Part shown: positions 36,289 through 48,087 of the stretch, piece after piece | How the letters are laid out: each line of letters opens with the position of its first letter | How positions within the stretch are numbered: the stretch's first letter is position 1 | Origin: Atopsyche davidsoni | Lineage: Eukaryota > Arthropoda > Insecta > Trichoptera > Hydrobiosidae | NCBI GenBank assembly: GCA_022113835.1 | Contig: JAILWY010000020.1 | Span: 2,852,001 to 2,916,000 of the forward strand | Direction of reading: 5' to 3' | DNA: 64,000 bases | Made by a program: the position numbers and the translations under genes | The notes under the pieces: generated by a model | What the model was told of the DNA's origin: nothing | Database searches by the model: none | What the model saw: the letters and a program-made list of their open reading frames with translations, nothing else

Positions 36289-38481
36289 ATGTTTATTGTG
36301 TCTAGTGAGATGGGTCCCGCATTGATGGTCGCTGTAGGATCTCTGTTGTTGGCTGCGTCATCAGCAGAAGACTTCAAGTCGACTATTGAAATAGATAATA
36401 TTCGGTATCACATTTCACTATTAACCAACATTAGTGCTTGCAGAAAAATTCTTATCAATGAAAACGAAGAAGTATTCTTCCTCTCCAGAGAGGGCGATTT
36501 ATACAAACTGAAAGCGGATCAAAAATTTATACCCGAGAAAATAGACAGTAAGAAATTTGCATCATTATTATCATATTTGGCTTTAGAAAATTAGATATTA
36601 ATTATGTTGTAAATATCAATGTGCTCGTCGGCCGTGACAAATCAGCTCTAAATCTAAATTTCGCATTTGATGATTTCCTAAAGTCTCTTATTACGTTTCT
36701 TTTATTTGTATTAATTTTTTAAGCGTAGTAGCACACGCGGGGTATCCGCTAGTTTTATATAATTAAGAAACAAATTGTAACGTAGGTAGAATATAATGAT
36801 GGAATCTATGTTGCATGCTCACACTTTGGTCAGTTATAATAAACACAGTAGTGAATAGACGTGCTCTTCATTACGTTACACAAATCTTAATATATTATTA
36901 CAGTTTTCAGTCTCAATAACATGGAATCATATAAATAAGAGACACCGGGTGTCACATCTTGATCATAACTTAGAAAAGTGATTGCATTAGTGTTTTTAAC
37001 TTATTGAAATAAATTACATTTATAAATATACATATATATATATATATATGTATGTTAAAAAGTTACAGGAATATTGAATGGCACCAAAATCATTATGCGG
37101 AGCATAGAGAAGGAAGAAAATGGAGACATTATCATCAGCACAGTTAAGCAAGGCTTCTATAAATACAACCCAGAGATGAATTCTATCAGCTTGTACGTGG
37201 ATACGGTAGGAAGCCCGATTTCAATACTGCAGTAAGAAGCGTTTGGGAAAATTGTTTGAGACTGCCGAAGCAGCTGAATAGAGCGTGCCTCGCAGTTCAA
37301 TTGCTGAAAAGAAATTAAAAACAAAAACCTTCTATTTAACTTGAGTCTATAAAAGGCAGTTTATGTATAGTTTTCATTTCTTTGATTATGTTTATTTTAT
37401 TTTAATTATTTATTATTTCTCATCTGTATTTAACAATTTCTTTTTGATACCTGTTGTGTATATGTAACGCAGTGGCTGCGTCTAGGAGTCGCACGGGGGA
37501 GAGTGCGCGATCACTATCGCGTCATGCTATTTATAGTGTCAGGGAGGGAAACTCTCACTACTTTGGACCACAGTATTTAAAGAATGTTTTTAACTCTTGA
37601 GGTTGTGAAAATGTACAACCCTTTTTACTACCCCTAAAAATGACTATTAATTTAATTATACTTTAACTTAAATAATTTTACTGTTGATTTTTATTTTTTA
37701 GGAAGAATACTTTTTCTGGACGGCAATGGCCCCTAACGGATCTATATTTGCATCTGATTATTATTATAACCGTCTCTACCACATACAAAACAATGAATTC
37801 AAGGAGGTGTCAGGTTTTTCAGATATAATGGTATTTGAATTCGACGGGGCGGGCAATCTATACTACGGTTCACTGAAGTACGGGATATCTAAATATTTCA
37901 TAATAAAGAGTGGCAGGCTGCAGTCGGAGAGAATAGGCATCGAAGGTTACTGGAATGGATTTCTAAAATCAAACTTTTGAGAAAGAAATATTTTTAATTT
38001 TCTAGTAAAATAATAGCAAATTCGTTGATTTTTAAATATTTAGTTGATGTGATTAAATTAAATTTCAGGGTTTCCGCAATATTCTTGGTCCTCGCATATA
38101 GCATATGATAAATATGCAGATCGCATGTACTTTTGCAATGATGAAATTTACTTTCTCAAGCCTCCTAGCAATACTGTAACGAAGTTGAAAGGTTTTAAGA
38201 ATGTCAGAGGGTTGGGGTTTGACAGAAGAGGTAATATGTACGTAGGCATGGAAACGAAACTTTACAAGTTGACACCGTTAACGAAGATCCCGTGCGACTT
38301 TGAAGGGAGCACTACAGATCAGCTGTACTATATGATGACCCAAATGAATAAGAGTATAAACAATATTCAAGATTCTATTCTGATCGAGCTGGACACAGTC
38401 AAAACAGCTATAACTGATAAAATAGCAAATTTAGAAAATCAAATGAAAATTCTCACAGATATGCTGACTAAGAAAAATTAA
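36289..38481 (+). CDS. Secreted propeller/coiled-coil protein, array copy 3 (type A)
   Basis: Exons 36289-36547, 37069-37205, 37702-37945 and 38069-38481 give 350 aa. Two oddities set it apart. The otherwise invariant first mature cysteine is lost (AEDFKST instead of AEDCKST), and its TATA box is degraded to AAATAAATA at 36170-36178. The coiled coil is the short type (MNKSINNIQDSILIELDTV). The exon 4 protein is identical to those of copies 6 and 8. Intron 1 holds a solo LTR and an AT microsatellite. AATAAA at 38585. Confidence 0.75.
36776..36880. mobile_element. 105-bp solo LTR in intron 1 of copy 3
   Basis: Begins TGTAACG and ends CGTTACA (TG...CA termini, inverted). It is flanked by perfect 5-bp duplications CAAAT at 36771-36775 and 36881-36885. 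Copy 2 has the single-CAAAT empty site. The size and TSD suggest a small LTR element (Copia-like or TRIM); the family was not identified. Confidence 0.8.
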
Positions 38482-40135
38482 TTCGATAAACAGTGAGGCA
38501 TTTTATTTAATGCGAGTACAAGTCGCACATGGCATAGTATAAAAATATTTCTAATTTGTAAAAGTAGCATATCTTCTGAATTTTAATAAATTATTTGTAA
38601 TATATTTACTATAAACATTGTAAATGAAAAATAATAAAAACAAATTCAGCGGCAATAGTTTTTGATTTTTGCAATCCATTCCAGACAAAGCATTTCAATT
38701 GAAAATTCTAATATATATATATCCATAACAGCGCAATCTCATCCATGGCTGTAAGTTTTCAGAGTAAAATGTTGAACTGCAGGATTAAGTTAGAGAGATT
38801 GAGAACCTAGAAGTCTGATCCATCGTAAGTCAGGCCCGTCGTAAAACCCATAGATCGGTGCATTGATAAAAGTGGAGTCCAGGGCCTTGCAACCCTCATG
38901 GCATATTTGAATGATCTGTTACACAATTGTAGTGCTAACGCTACCTCCATTCCATTCCAGCTGATCTACAATCCACGCAGCCTTGATATAACTTGTGATG
39001 AATCGCGTTCACTGATTTAACCAGCTGACTTTCAAATTTATTTTGAAAAACCCATTATTTCCTAGGTAAAGGATATCAGAATAATCTTTCAGGTAGCGTG
39101 TATTATTTATAATAATTTATTACAGGTACATGACATTTCGTTAATAATCAGGTATGAAAAATGTTATATGTTTTATTTTTGTATTTACCATTTAGAATCA
39201 ATATCATATTTTTCACTAAAGTACTAGGTGGAATTTTTATTAGATTAAATATTTGCATGGCATGCTGGCAAAACTAGCGGCACAAAACTTTATAGTTGTT
39301 AACATCAACAAAATATTTCATATAATATAAGTAAATATTGTGCTTTGAGGTTATGAACTCAGCTATCGTGTTAGTATTTTTTTAGATTTATGCTTATTAT
39401 TAGCAACTTGTCCTGAGACTGATGCCATAAGTTCTTATGGTGTTACTAAAACCAAACGTCTATCCTGTTTAACAAAAAGATACAAGCGGTACAACTCACT
39501 CTGTGTGCAACATCCTGAATACACTTTCACTGATCTGATAGTAATGGAGATAGCACAGAAAATAATTAACTTTTTAGTTTGTTTGAATCAGTTATCCACA
39601 GATATCGTTAGCGGAAGTATGTGGGACTTTTATCATATTGTCGTTTTAAATAATGAAGCTGACAGGAATTGTCAAGCTCTATCGGCACAAAGAACGAATA
39701 TTAAAGGGAGCTTACTATAATCTTTACTATTTACTTTAAAAACATATTAAGAATGTCTAGTGTAGGTAGAGCAACGGCTGTCAGTAATGGGTAACCACTT
39801 CGGCATTGCCAGCAAAATATTGGAGTCTTTAGTTGGAGTATTGTAACTCATGAGAAATCGTAAAGCTTGTTTGCAGAGGATATCTAGCATTAAATCCGTG
39901 ACGCAGGCAAATTGTGTTGCAGAAAATATCAGGTGTCATGTAAATGAACATCAAGAACTATTCCATCTCAAGCTAAATAACCAACAATAGTTTGTAAGCT
40001 TGGGGATTTAAGAAGTTCTTTATACAGAATCATAGCACACTGTTGATTACAGAACATGAAAAGTTAAAAAGTATATATTTGCAAAATTGGAGTACCGTAA
40101 GAATTGATGGAGTCTCCCTGCTCTTTATCTATGCA
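38482..40135. other. A-to-B spacer after copy 3, with relic of a first-gene-like 3' end
   Basis: After the copy 3 3' UTR, about 39090-39480 matches the end of intron 3 and the 3' flank of the 25769 gene (shared TGTTATTTATAATAA-like acceptor region, then ACATGACATTTCGTT and TACCATTTAG), with the whole of exon 4 absent. The conserved upstream block of the next gene follows (about 39500-40060). Confidence 0.6.
39090..39480 (+). pseudogene. Relic of a divergent-first-gene paralogue (exon 4 missing)
   Basis: The acceptor-side intron sequence runs straight into sequence that follows the stop codon in the 25769 gene, so the only coding exon expected here has been lost. Repeated at about 54190-54590 and 61550-61950 by duplication of the unit. 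Confidence 0.6.
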
Positions 40136-40143
40136 TATAAATA
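40136..40143 (+). promoter_or_regulatory. TATA box of copy 4
   Basis: TATAAATA, 132 bp before the coding ATG at 40275; the extra distance comes from loss of the upstream ATG. Confidence 0.7.
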
Positions 40144-40274
40144 GGTGTGTAAATCGTATTGAGAGAGAACTCTTGTTGTAAAGGAAGATAAGCTCTTTAC
40201 CCTCTTCACGGATTGAGATCATTAATTTTTATTTAAAATTTACTAGCTGTAAAATTTTTATTGTGTCTAGTGAG

Positions 40275-42319
40275 ATGGGTCCCGCATTGATGGTCGCTGT
40301 CGGATCTCTGTTGTTGGCTGCGTCGTCAGCAGAAGACTGCAAGTGGACTATTGAAATAGAGAATATTCGCTATCACGTTTCACTATTAACCAACAGTAGA
40401 GCCACTAGGAATATTCTTATCAATGACGAGTACGGAGAAGTATTCTTCACCCCTGGACTTGACTCTTTGTATAAACTGAAAGCGGATCAAAAATTTATAC
40501 CTGAGGAAATACACGGTATGAAATTTGTATCATTTTTATGTGGGTTTAGAAAACTTGATATCAATCAATGTGCCTGTCAATTTTGCAATGATTATCTAAA
40601 GTCGAATGTCTCCTGCTTGTGGAGTATTTAAAAACAAAGTGTACGCCAGCAAACCTTGGACCACTGACGAGCTCAAGGCAAACATTCGTGCCGAAATCAT
40701 CGCTATACCGCCCAAGATGCTCGTAAAAGTGATGGAAAACGCAGCAAAAAGGGCACATTTTGCTTTGGCCAATAAAGGCGGCCACCTTATTGATTTTGTA
40801 TTCAAAAACTAATTAAAATAAATTGTAAAGGGCCAAATTAAATTAAAATACCTCATATAAAGAAATCGGTTGCTTTTTTTAAAAGTTATTCATTATTCAC
40901 ACACCTACATAAAATATGACTCGACATAAATAAGATACGCCGGGAGCCACATCTTAACCATAAGTTTTAAAGTCATAACGTTAGTATCATAACTTCATGA
41001 AATAAATGATAAATACATATATATTCACTATAGTAAACAATGCCATCGATAAAAAGTTTCAGGAATATCGGATGACTTCCAAATGGAGAGCATGGAGATG
41101 GAAGAAAATGGAGATATTTTCATCAGCACGAATATGCAAGGTTTCTATAAATACAACCGAGAGATGAATTCTATCAGCTTGTACGCGAATTCGGTAGGAA
41201 GCCAGATTTCATTACTGCAGTAAGCGTTCGGGAAAATTGTTTGAGACTGCCGAAGCAAATGAATAGAATGTGTCTCGGAGTTCAATCGCTGAAAAAAAAT
41301 TGAAAACAAAAACCTTCTCCTTAACTCGAACGTACAACAGGCAGTTTATATATAGTTTTCATTTCTTTGATTATGTTTCTTTTATTTGATTTATTTATTA
41401 TTTCTCATCTGTATTTAATAATTTCTAACTCTTATGGTTGTGAAATTGTACAACCATTTTTACTACCCTGAAAAATGACTAATAATTTAATTAAACTTTG
41501 TAATAATTTTGTTGATACTTTTTTGCAGCAAAGAAATTTTGCTTGGACGGCAACGGCTCCTAACGGATCTATATTCGCATCTGATGATGATAATAACCGT
41601 CTCTACCACATACAAAACAATGAAATCAAGGAGTCAGCTTTTTCAGAATTAACTGCATTTGCATTTGACGGGATGGGCAATCTATACTACAGTTCACAGT
41701 GGAACCACCATACCACTTACTTAGTAAAGAGCGGCATGCCACAGTCGGAGAGAATCCTCATCGAAGGTTATTGTTATGGATTGCTAAAATCAAAACTTTT
41801 TGCCAGAGAATGTTTTTAAATTGACTGCAAATTTTGTATATTTTTGAATATTTCTTTGAATTAAATTAAATTTCAGGGTTTCCGGAATATTCCTGGTCCT
41901 CGCATATAGCATATGATAAATATGCAGATCGCGTGTACTTTTGCAATGATGAAATTTACTTTCTCAAGCCCCCTAGCAATACTGTAACCAAGTTGAAAGG
42001 TTTTACGGATGTCATCGGGTTGGGGTTTGACCGAAGAGGTAATATGTACGTAGGCACGAAAATGAAACTCAACAAGTTGACACCGTTAACGTGGAACCCG
42101 TGCGACTACGAAGGGAGCATCGCAGATCAGCTGTTCAACATGAAGACTCAAATGAATAAGAGACACGAAATTATGGAATTTAAAACTAACAATATTCAAG
42201 ATTCTATTCTGGGAGCGAAGATTGAGCTGGAGACAGTCAAAACAGCTATAACTGATAAAATAGCAAATTTAGAAAATCAAATGAAAATTCTCACAGATAT
42301 GCTGACTAAGAAAAATTAA
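40275..42319 (+). CDS. Secreted propeller/coiled-coil protein, array copy 4 (type B)
   Basis: Exons 40275-40515, 41063-41193, 41529-41766 and 41877-42319 give 350 aa. The ATG used by type A genes is ATT here (AAAATTTTTATTGTG), so the start moves to the next in-frame ATG. The protein begins MGPALMVAVGSLLLAASSA, still a plausible signal peptide. The exon 1 donor is G|GTATGA instead of A|GTAAGA. Exon 2 is two codons shorter than in type A, and exon 3 reads KESAFSEL without the EV/SG of type A. Coiled coil of the long type. Intron 1 contains a transposase fragment. All three conserved cysteines are kept. Confidence 0.75.
40606..40812 (+). pseudogene. Tc1/mariner-type transposase C-terminal fragment in intron 1
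   Basis: An open 68-codon stretch contains KPWTTDELKANIRAEI, IPPKMLVKVMENA and GGHLIDFVFK, the closing region of a common arthropod Tc1/mariner-superfamily transposase (LK-RI, IP-ML-RVM, GGHL-D-IFK pattern). There is no catalytic domain. It begins at the point (about 40620) where intron 1 stops matching copies 1 and 2. The same fragment occurs in copies 7 and 9. Confidence 0.65.
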
Positions 42320-43484
42320 TTAAATAAACAGTGAGACTTTTTTTAATACGAGTACAAGTCGCACATGGCTTTGTAAAAAATATCCTTCATTTGTAGAAGT
42401 AGCATATCTTCTGAATTTTAATAAATTATTTGTAACAACTTTACTATAAACATTGTAAACGAAAAATAATAAAAACAGATTCAGCGGCAATAGTTTATGA
42501 TTTTCGCAATCCATTCCAGAAAGAGCATTTCAATTGAAATTTTTAATATCGTAGTCCATTACAGCACAATCTCATCTAAGAAGATAGCTGGTTGAACTGC
42601 AGGATTATGTTAGAGAGATTCAGAACCTAGAAGTCTGATCCATCGGAGGTCAGGCCCGCATAGATCCAGGGGCTTGGAACCCTCATGGCATATTTGTAGG
42701 ATCTGTTGCACAATTGTAATGCTAACGCTACCTCCATTCCATTCTAGAGCCATAAATTCTTACTGTGTTACTACAATCTAGCTCCTATCCCGTTTTAACC
42801 AAACGATACAAGTGGTATTACTCACCCAATGCGCAGCATCCTGAATACACTTCCAATGGTCCGATAGAACTGGAGATAGCACTAAAAGTCATTATATTTT
42901 GAGAAATTACTGTTTGTTCTGAATCAGCTATCCACAGATATCGTAAGCGGAAATATGTGGGACTTTTATCGTACTGTCGTTTTGAAAACCCAATGACGCT
43001 GACAGGAATGGTCAAGCTCTACTGGCAAAAAGTATGCTTGTATTAAATATTAAAGGGCGTTTCCTATAATTATTTACATTAAAAACATATAATAAATGTC
43101 TAATGTGATAGAGTAACGTCAATCAGTAATGGGTTGATTTAAAACTTCAGCATTGCCAACAAAGTAGTGGAGTCTTTAGTTGGAGTATTGTAGCTCATGA
43201 GAAATCGTAATGCTAGTTTGCGGAGGTATTATAACGTTAAATCCGTGACGCAGGCAAGTTGTGTTGCCGAAAATATTAGGTCTTATGTAAATGAAGCTCA
43301 AGAACAGGTCTATCTCAAGCCAAATGGCCATCAATAATTTGTAAACTTGGAGATTTAAGAAGTTCTTTATACAGAATCATAGCATAATGTTGATTACAGT
43401 ACACGAAAAGTAAAAAGTATATATTTGCAAAACTAGAGTACTACCGTAAGAACTGATGGAGTTCCCCTGCTCGTTATCTATGCA
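42320..43484. other. B-to-A spacer after copy 4
   Basis: Copy 4 3' UTR (AATAAA at 42420), then the conserved upstream block with a 46-codon micro-ORF at 43197-43337. No supported gene. Confidence 0.5.
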
Positions 43485-43492
43485 TATAAATA
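43485..43492 (+). promoter_or_regulatory. TATA box of copy 5
   Basis: TATAAATA, 111 bp before the ATG; the following leader is of type A (GGTTTGTAAATCG). Confidence 0.7.
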
Positions 43493-43602
43493 GGTTTGTA
43501 AATCGTATTGAGAGAGGACTCTTGTCGTAACGATAGGTTAGCTCTATACCCTCTTCATGGATCGAGATCATTAATTTTTATTTAAAATTTACTAGTTGTA
43601 AA

Positions 43603-44347
43603 ATGTTTATTGTGTCTAGTGAGATGGGTCCCGCATTGATGGTCGCTGTCGGATCTCTGTTGTTGGCTGCGTCGTCAGCAGAAGACTGCAAGCCGACTAT
43701 TGAAATAGAGAATATTCGCTATCACATTGCACTATTAACCAACATTAGAGCCAACAAGAATATTCTTATCAATGAAAACGAAGAAGTATTCTTCATCTCC
43801 GGAGAGGGCGATTTATACAAACTGAAAGCGGATCAAAAATTTATACCTGAGAAAATAGACAGTAAGAAATTTGCATCATTTTTATCATATGTGGCTTTAG
43901 AAAATTAGATATTAATTATGTTGTAAATATCAATGTGCTCGTCGGCCGTGACAAATCAGCTCTAAATCTAAATTTCGCATTTGATGATTTCCTAAAGTCT
44001 TTGATTACGTTTCTTTTATTTGTATTAATTTTTTAAGCGTAGTAGCACACGCGGGGTATCCGCTAGTTTTATATAATTAAGAAACAAATTGTAACGTAGG
44101 TAGAATATAATGATGGAATCTACGTTGCATGCTCACACTTTGGTCAGTCTTATAATAAACACAGTAGTGAATAGACGTGCTCTTCATTACGTTACACAAA
44201 TCTTAATATATTATTACAGTTTTCAGTCTCAATAACATGGAATGATATAAATAAGAGACACCGGGTGTCACATCTTGATCATAACTTAGAAAAGTGATTG
44301 CATTAGTGTTTTTAACTTATTGAAATAAATTACATTTACAAATATAC

Positions 44348-44379
<32 letters not shown>

Positions 44380-46586
44380 TAGGGTGTCCCTTAAAATTCA
44401 AGTTCAATATTTTTTTACGTGTACCTTCTTAAAAGTTTAGTAATAACCCTATATTGTCTAGAAAAAAATATTAGTTCGATTTATAAACGGTAACCCGTGC
44501 CGACTTGCGATTTTAACTTGTCCATACAAGTTGCGTAAGTACTGCGCTGTGACTTGTAACTGCATGTTTTATTTGTCATTTCATACGTGATTTTTGAGAT
44601 TAGTAGTGCTCCATTGTTTAGTGCGTTAACATGTCGGTGGAATTACGGAGTGATAAACAAAATAATTTCCTTATCGGTTTGCCTAGATATCAAATAAATG
44701 GTGCAAAATTACCATCTAATCGACAAATTCCCTCGGTCCTATTTTACAATATTCGCGAGGTTAAACTGATTGTTAGTGAAAGTGCAAATCTTGTGATTAG
44801 GGAGTGCATCATATATTGGGAAAAAGCAAGAATTCCAACAAGGGCATATCCTAACTGCGTGAAGAAACTTGTTGATTTATATCATGTTTGGAGAGAGTTG
44901 CAAAAAAAATTGTAAGAAAACTCAGGTTACGTTCAAGAGCCGTGAGAACAATTTCAAAATTGATCTTGATAATTTGTTTGATATTGCACATGCTGATGCT
45001 TTTGAGAGAATGAAAATAGAGTAAGATAAATTATTTTTAATGAAACAGAGAGAGCCAGATCGACCAGGATGCTTAGGTGGTGTTGATAAAAAATTGTCGG
45101 AAAAAGAAGATAGATCTAAACAACGACGATTGGAAGAAGAGGAAAGGGTTGTAAGACAAAGATAACCACTAGCTGCTGAAACTAGAAAATCAAGGGCAGA
45201 AGCAATAAAATCTGACTTCTTTGGAAGTAATGTACCCGACGTAGTCACAGTCCATTGGGATGGAAAACTATTACCCGGGTTAGATGTACGAAGTTCTAAA
45301 GAAGAACGCTTGCCAGTTATTGCTTCGTTTGACGATAAGGAACAGCTTCTTTCAGTGCCAAAACTAGAACATTCTTCTGAAAAACATCAAGCTAAGGCTG
45401 TCTCAACAGCTCTCTTTGACTAGAACCTTCACGATAAAGTACAAATAATGTGCTGTGACACAACAGCTTTCGATACTGGCCGTTTCAATGGAGCTTGTGC
45501 TATTTTGGAGAAACTTTAGGAAGAGAATTGCTGCTCGTCTGTCGTCATCATGTTTATGAATTGGTCCTAAAAGCTGTCTTTGAAAGCAAAATTAAGTAAA
45601 TTACTAGTAGCCCAGATACTCCAATGTTTAAAAAGTTCAGAGAAAATTGGAAAAACATTGACGCTAGTAACATTGAACCATCTCTTAATTTCGTAAAACA
45701 ACGTGTTGCCGAGACAGACATTCAAGCTTTTTAAATATTTTATAAGGCAGAATTAGACAAAGGTTATGTAAGAGATGACTACCGCAAATTGGTCGAACTG
45801 TGCGTAATATTTTTGGGAGGAAACTCAGAGGAAAAATTGAAACTAAGCCCCCCCAAAGCCATGCATCAGGCACGCTGGATGGCGAGAGCGATCTATTCTT
45901 TAAAAATGTGTTTACTTCAGTCACAATGCAGAATAACTGCGAAGGACATAAAGACTCTACAAGATGTTTGCTTATGTTTGTAAAACACTGGATGATTTCG
46001 TATCGGAAAAGAGCAAACAATTTTTATCACGACTGCAGATCGACGACAGTTTTCTAAAGGAAGATGTATCTTCTTGGAATAATAATAGTGCTTTTGTGGA
46101 AGCTAAAAGAAAAATAAGTTATTTGAGGGTTGTGAATGATACTGCTGAAAGGGCTGTTAAAATGATGCAAGATTTTAACGGACTTATCGCGGCTGAAGAA
46201 GAACAAAAACAGTTCTTGCTGCGCTGTGTCCAGGAACATAGAAAATTGTATCCGGACTGTAAAAAAACAACTCTATAAAAAAGTTACCCAGACTGATTGT
46301 TATTACTTTATGTTTTTTTTGATTAAAGATTAATGTTCATTTAATTGAATTTTTACTATTATTCACTTAATTTATTGCATTTATAATGATTTTATACCAG
46401 ACCGAAATATCAAGACAAAACACGTTTTTTACTAAACTTTGAAGCTCGGTCGGCACTAGTTGCAATTTTTCTAGAAAGATGAAATTTTATATTTGAGTAT
46501 CTTATAGCATTAGTAAAAAATGTAGAGGGTATCCATTTCGAAATTTGTAAAAAAATTTTTTTTGGTCATATAAGGGACACCCTAAT

Positions 46587-46633
<47 letters not shown>

Positions 46634-48087
46634 AAAAAGTTACAGGAATATTGAATGGCACCATAATCATCATGCGGAGCATAGAGATGGAAGAAAATGG
46701 AGACATAATCATCAGCACAGATAAGCAAGGCTTCTATAAATACAACCCAGAGATGAATTCTATCAGCTTGTACGTGGATATGGTAGGAAGCCCGATTTCA
46801 ATACTGCAGTAAGAAGCGTTCAGGAAAATTGTTTGAGACTGCCGAAGCAGCTGAATAGAACGTGTCTCGCAGTTCAATCGCTGAATAAAAATGAAAAACA
46901 AAAACCTTCTCCTTAACTTGAGTCTATAAAAGGCAGTTTATGTATAGTTTTCATTTCTTTGATTATGTTTATTTTATTTTAATTATTTATTATTTCTCAT
47001 CTGTATTTAACAATTTCTTTTTGATACCTGTTGTGTATATGTAACGCAGTGGCTGCGTCTAGGAGTCGCACGGGGGAGAGTGCGCGATCACTATCGCGTC
47101 ATGCTATTTATAGTGTCAGGGAGGGAAACTCTCACTACTTTGGACCACAGTATTTAAAGAATGTTTTTAACTCTTGAGGTTGTGAAAATGTACAACCCTT
47201 TTTACTACCCCTAAAAATGACTATTAATTTAATTATACTTTGTATAATTTTACTGTTGATTTTTATTTTTTAGGATAAACACATTATGTGGACAGCAACA
47301 GCCCCTAACGGATCTATATTTGCATCTGATTATTATTATAACCGTCTCTACCACATACAAAACAATGAATTCAAGGTGTCAGGTTTTTCAGATATAATGG
47401 TATTTGCATTCGACGGGGCGGGCAATCTATACTACAGGTCACAGTGGTACCCTAATTCCTATTTCATAATAAAGAGTGGCAGGCCACAGTCAGAGAATAT
47501 TCTCATCAAAGGTTATTGTAATGGATTGCTAAAATCAAAACTTTTTGCCTGAGAAATGTTTTTAATCATCTCGTAAATTGTAAATTGACTGCGAATTTTG
47601 TAAATTTTTGAATATTTCATTGACGTGATTAAATTAAATTTCAGGGTTTCCGCAATATTATTGGTCCTCGCATATAGCATATGATAAATATGCAGATCAC
47701 GTGTACTTTTGCAATGATGATATTTACTTTCTCAAACCCCCTAGCAATACTGTAACGAAGTTGAAAGGTTTTAAGGATGCCAGAGGGTTGGGGTTTGACG
47801 GAAGAGGTAATACGTACATAGGCACAGGAATACAACTCTACAAGTGGACACCGTTAACGTGGAACCCGTGCGACTACGAAGGGAGCATCGCAGATCAGCT
47901 GTTCAACATGAAGACTCAAATGAATAAGAGACACGAAATTATGGAATTTAAAACTAACGGTATTCAAGATTCTATTCTGGGAGCGAAGATTGAGGCTGAC
48001 ACAGTAAAAACAGCAATAACTGATAAAATAGCAAATTTAGAAAATCAAGTGAAATATCTCACAGATACGCTGACTAAGAAAAATTAA
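43603..48087 (+). CDS. Secreted propeller/coiled-coil protein, array copy 5 (type A, long intron 1)
   Basis: Exons 43603-43861, 46646-46782, 47274-47511 and 47645-48087 give 358 aa. The frame is intact throughout although intron 1 has grown to 2784 bp through a DNA transposon. Exon 3 begins DKHIMWTATAPNG and exon 4 ends with the long coiled coil, with a few private changes (QVKYLTDTL). Cysteines are retained (EDCKPT, YFCND, NPCDYE). The exon 4 of this type A gene is closer to types 1 and B than to copies 3, 6 and 8, so it is itself mosaic. AATAAA at 48191. Confidence 0.73.
44090..44196. mobile_element. Solo LTR in intron 1 of copy 5
   Basis: Same element as at 36776-36880, 107 bp here, with CAAAT duplications at 44085-44089 and 44197-44201. 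It was inherited by duplication, not an independent insertion. Confidence 0.8.
44380..46584 (+). mobile_element. 2.2-kb DNA transposon inside the AT repeat of intron 1
   Basis: The ends are TAGGGTGTCCCTTA and its exact reverse complement TAAGGGACACCCTA, a 14-bp terminal inverted repeat. The element sits inside an AT microsatellite, so a TA target duplication is likely but cannot be proven. The corresponding AT repeat in copies 3, 6 and 8 is uninterrupted. One decayed transposase gene is inside. Superfamily not assigned. Confidence 0.85.
44631..46278 (+). pseudogene. Decayed transposase of the 2.2-kb transposon
   Basis: The first 94 codons are open (from ATG 44631); the frame then breaks in an A-run near 44904-44911. 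Further in-frame stops occur (for example near 45022, 45163 and 45421). Surviving landmarks are HWDGKLLPGLD (about 45254), a CDTTA motif followed by GAC and LE (about 45450-45520), and CRHH followed by E (about 45537), the arrangement of an RNase H-like transposase core. The last ~100 codons (45964-46278) are open. Not functional as it stands. Confidence 0.65.

Noticed and set aside
40561..40805. Two minus-strand frames recurring in copies 4, 7 and 9
   Set aside because: Antisense to the transposase fragment; repeated only because the whole unit is duplicated.
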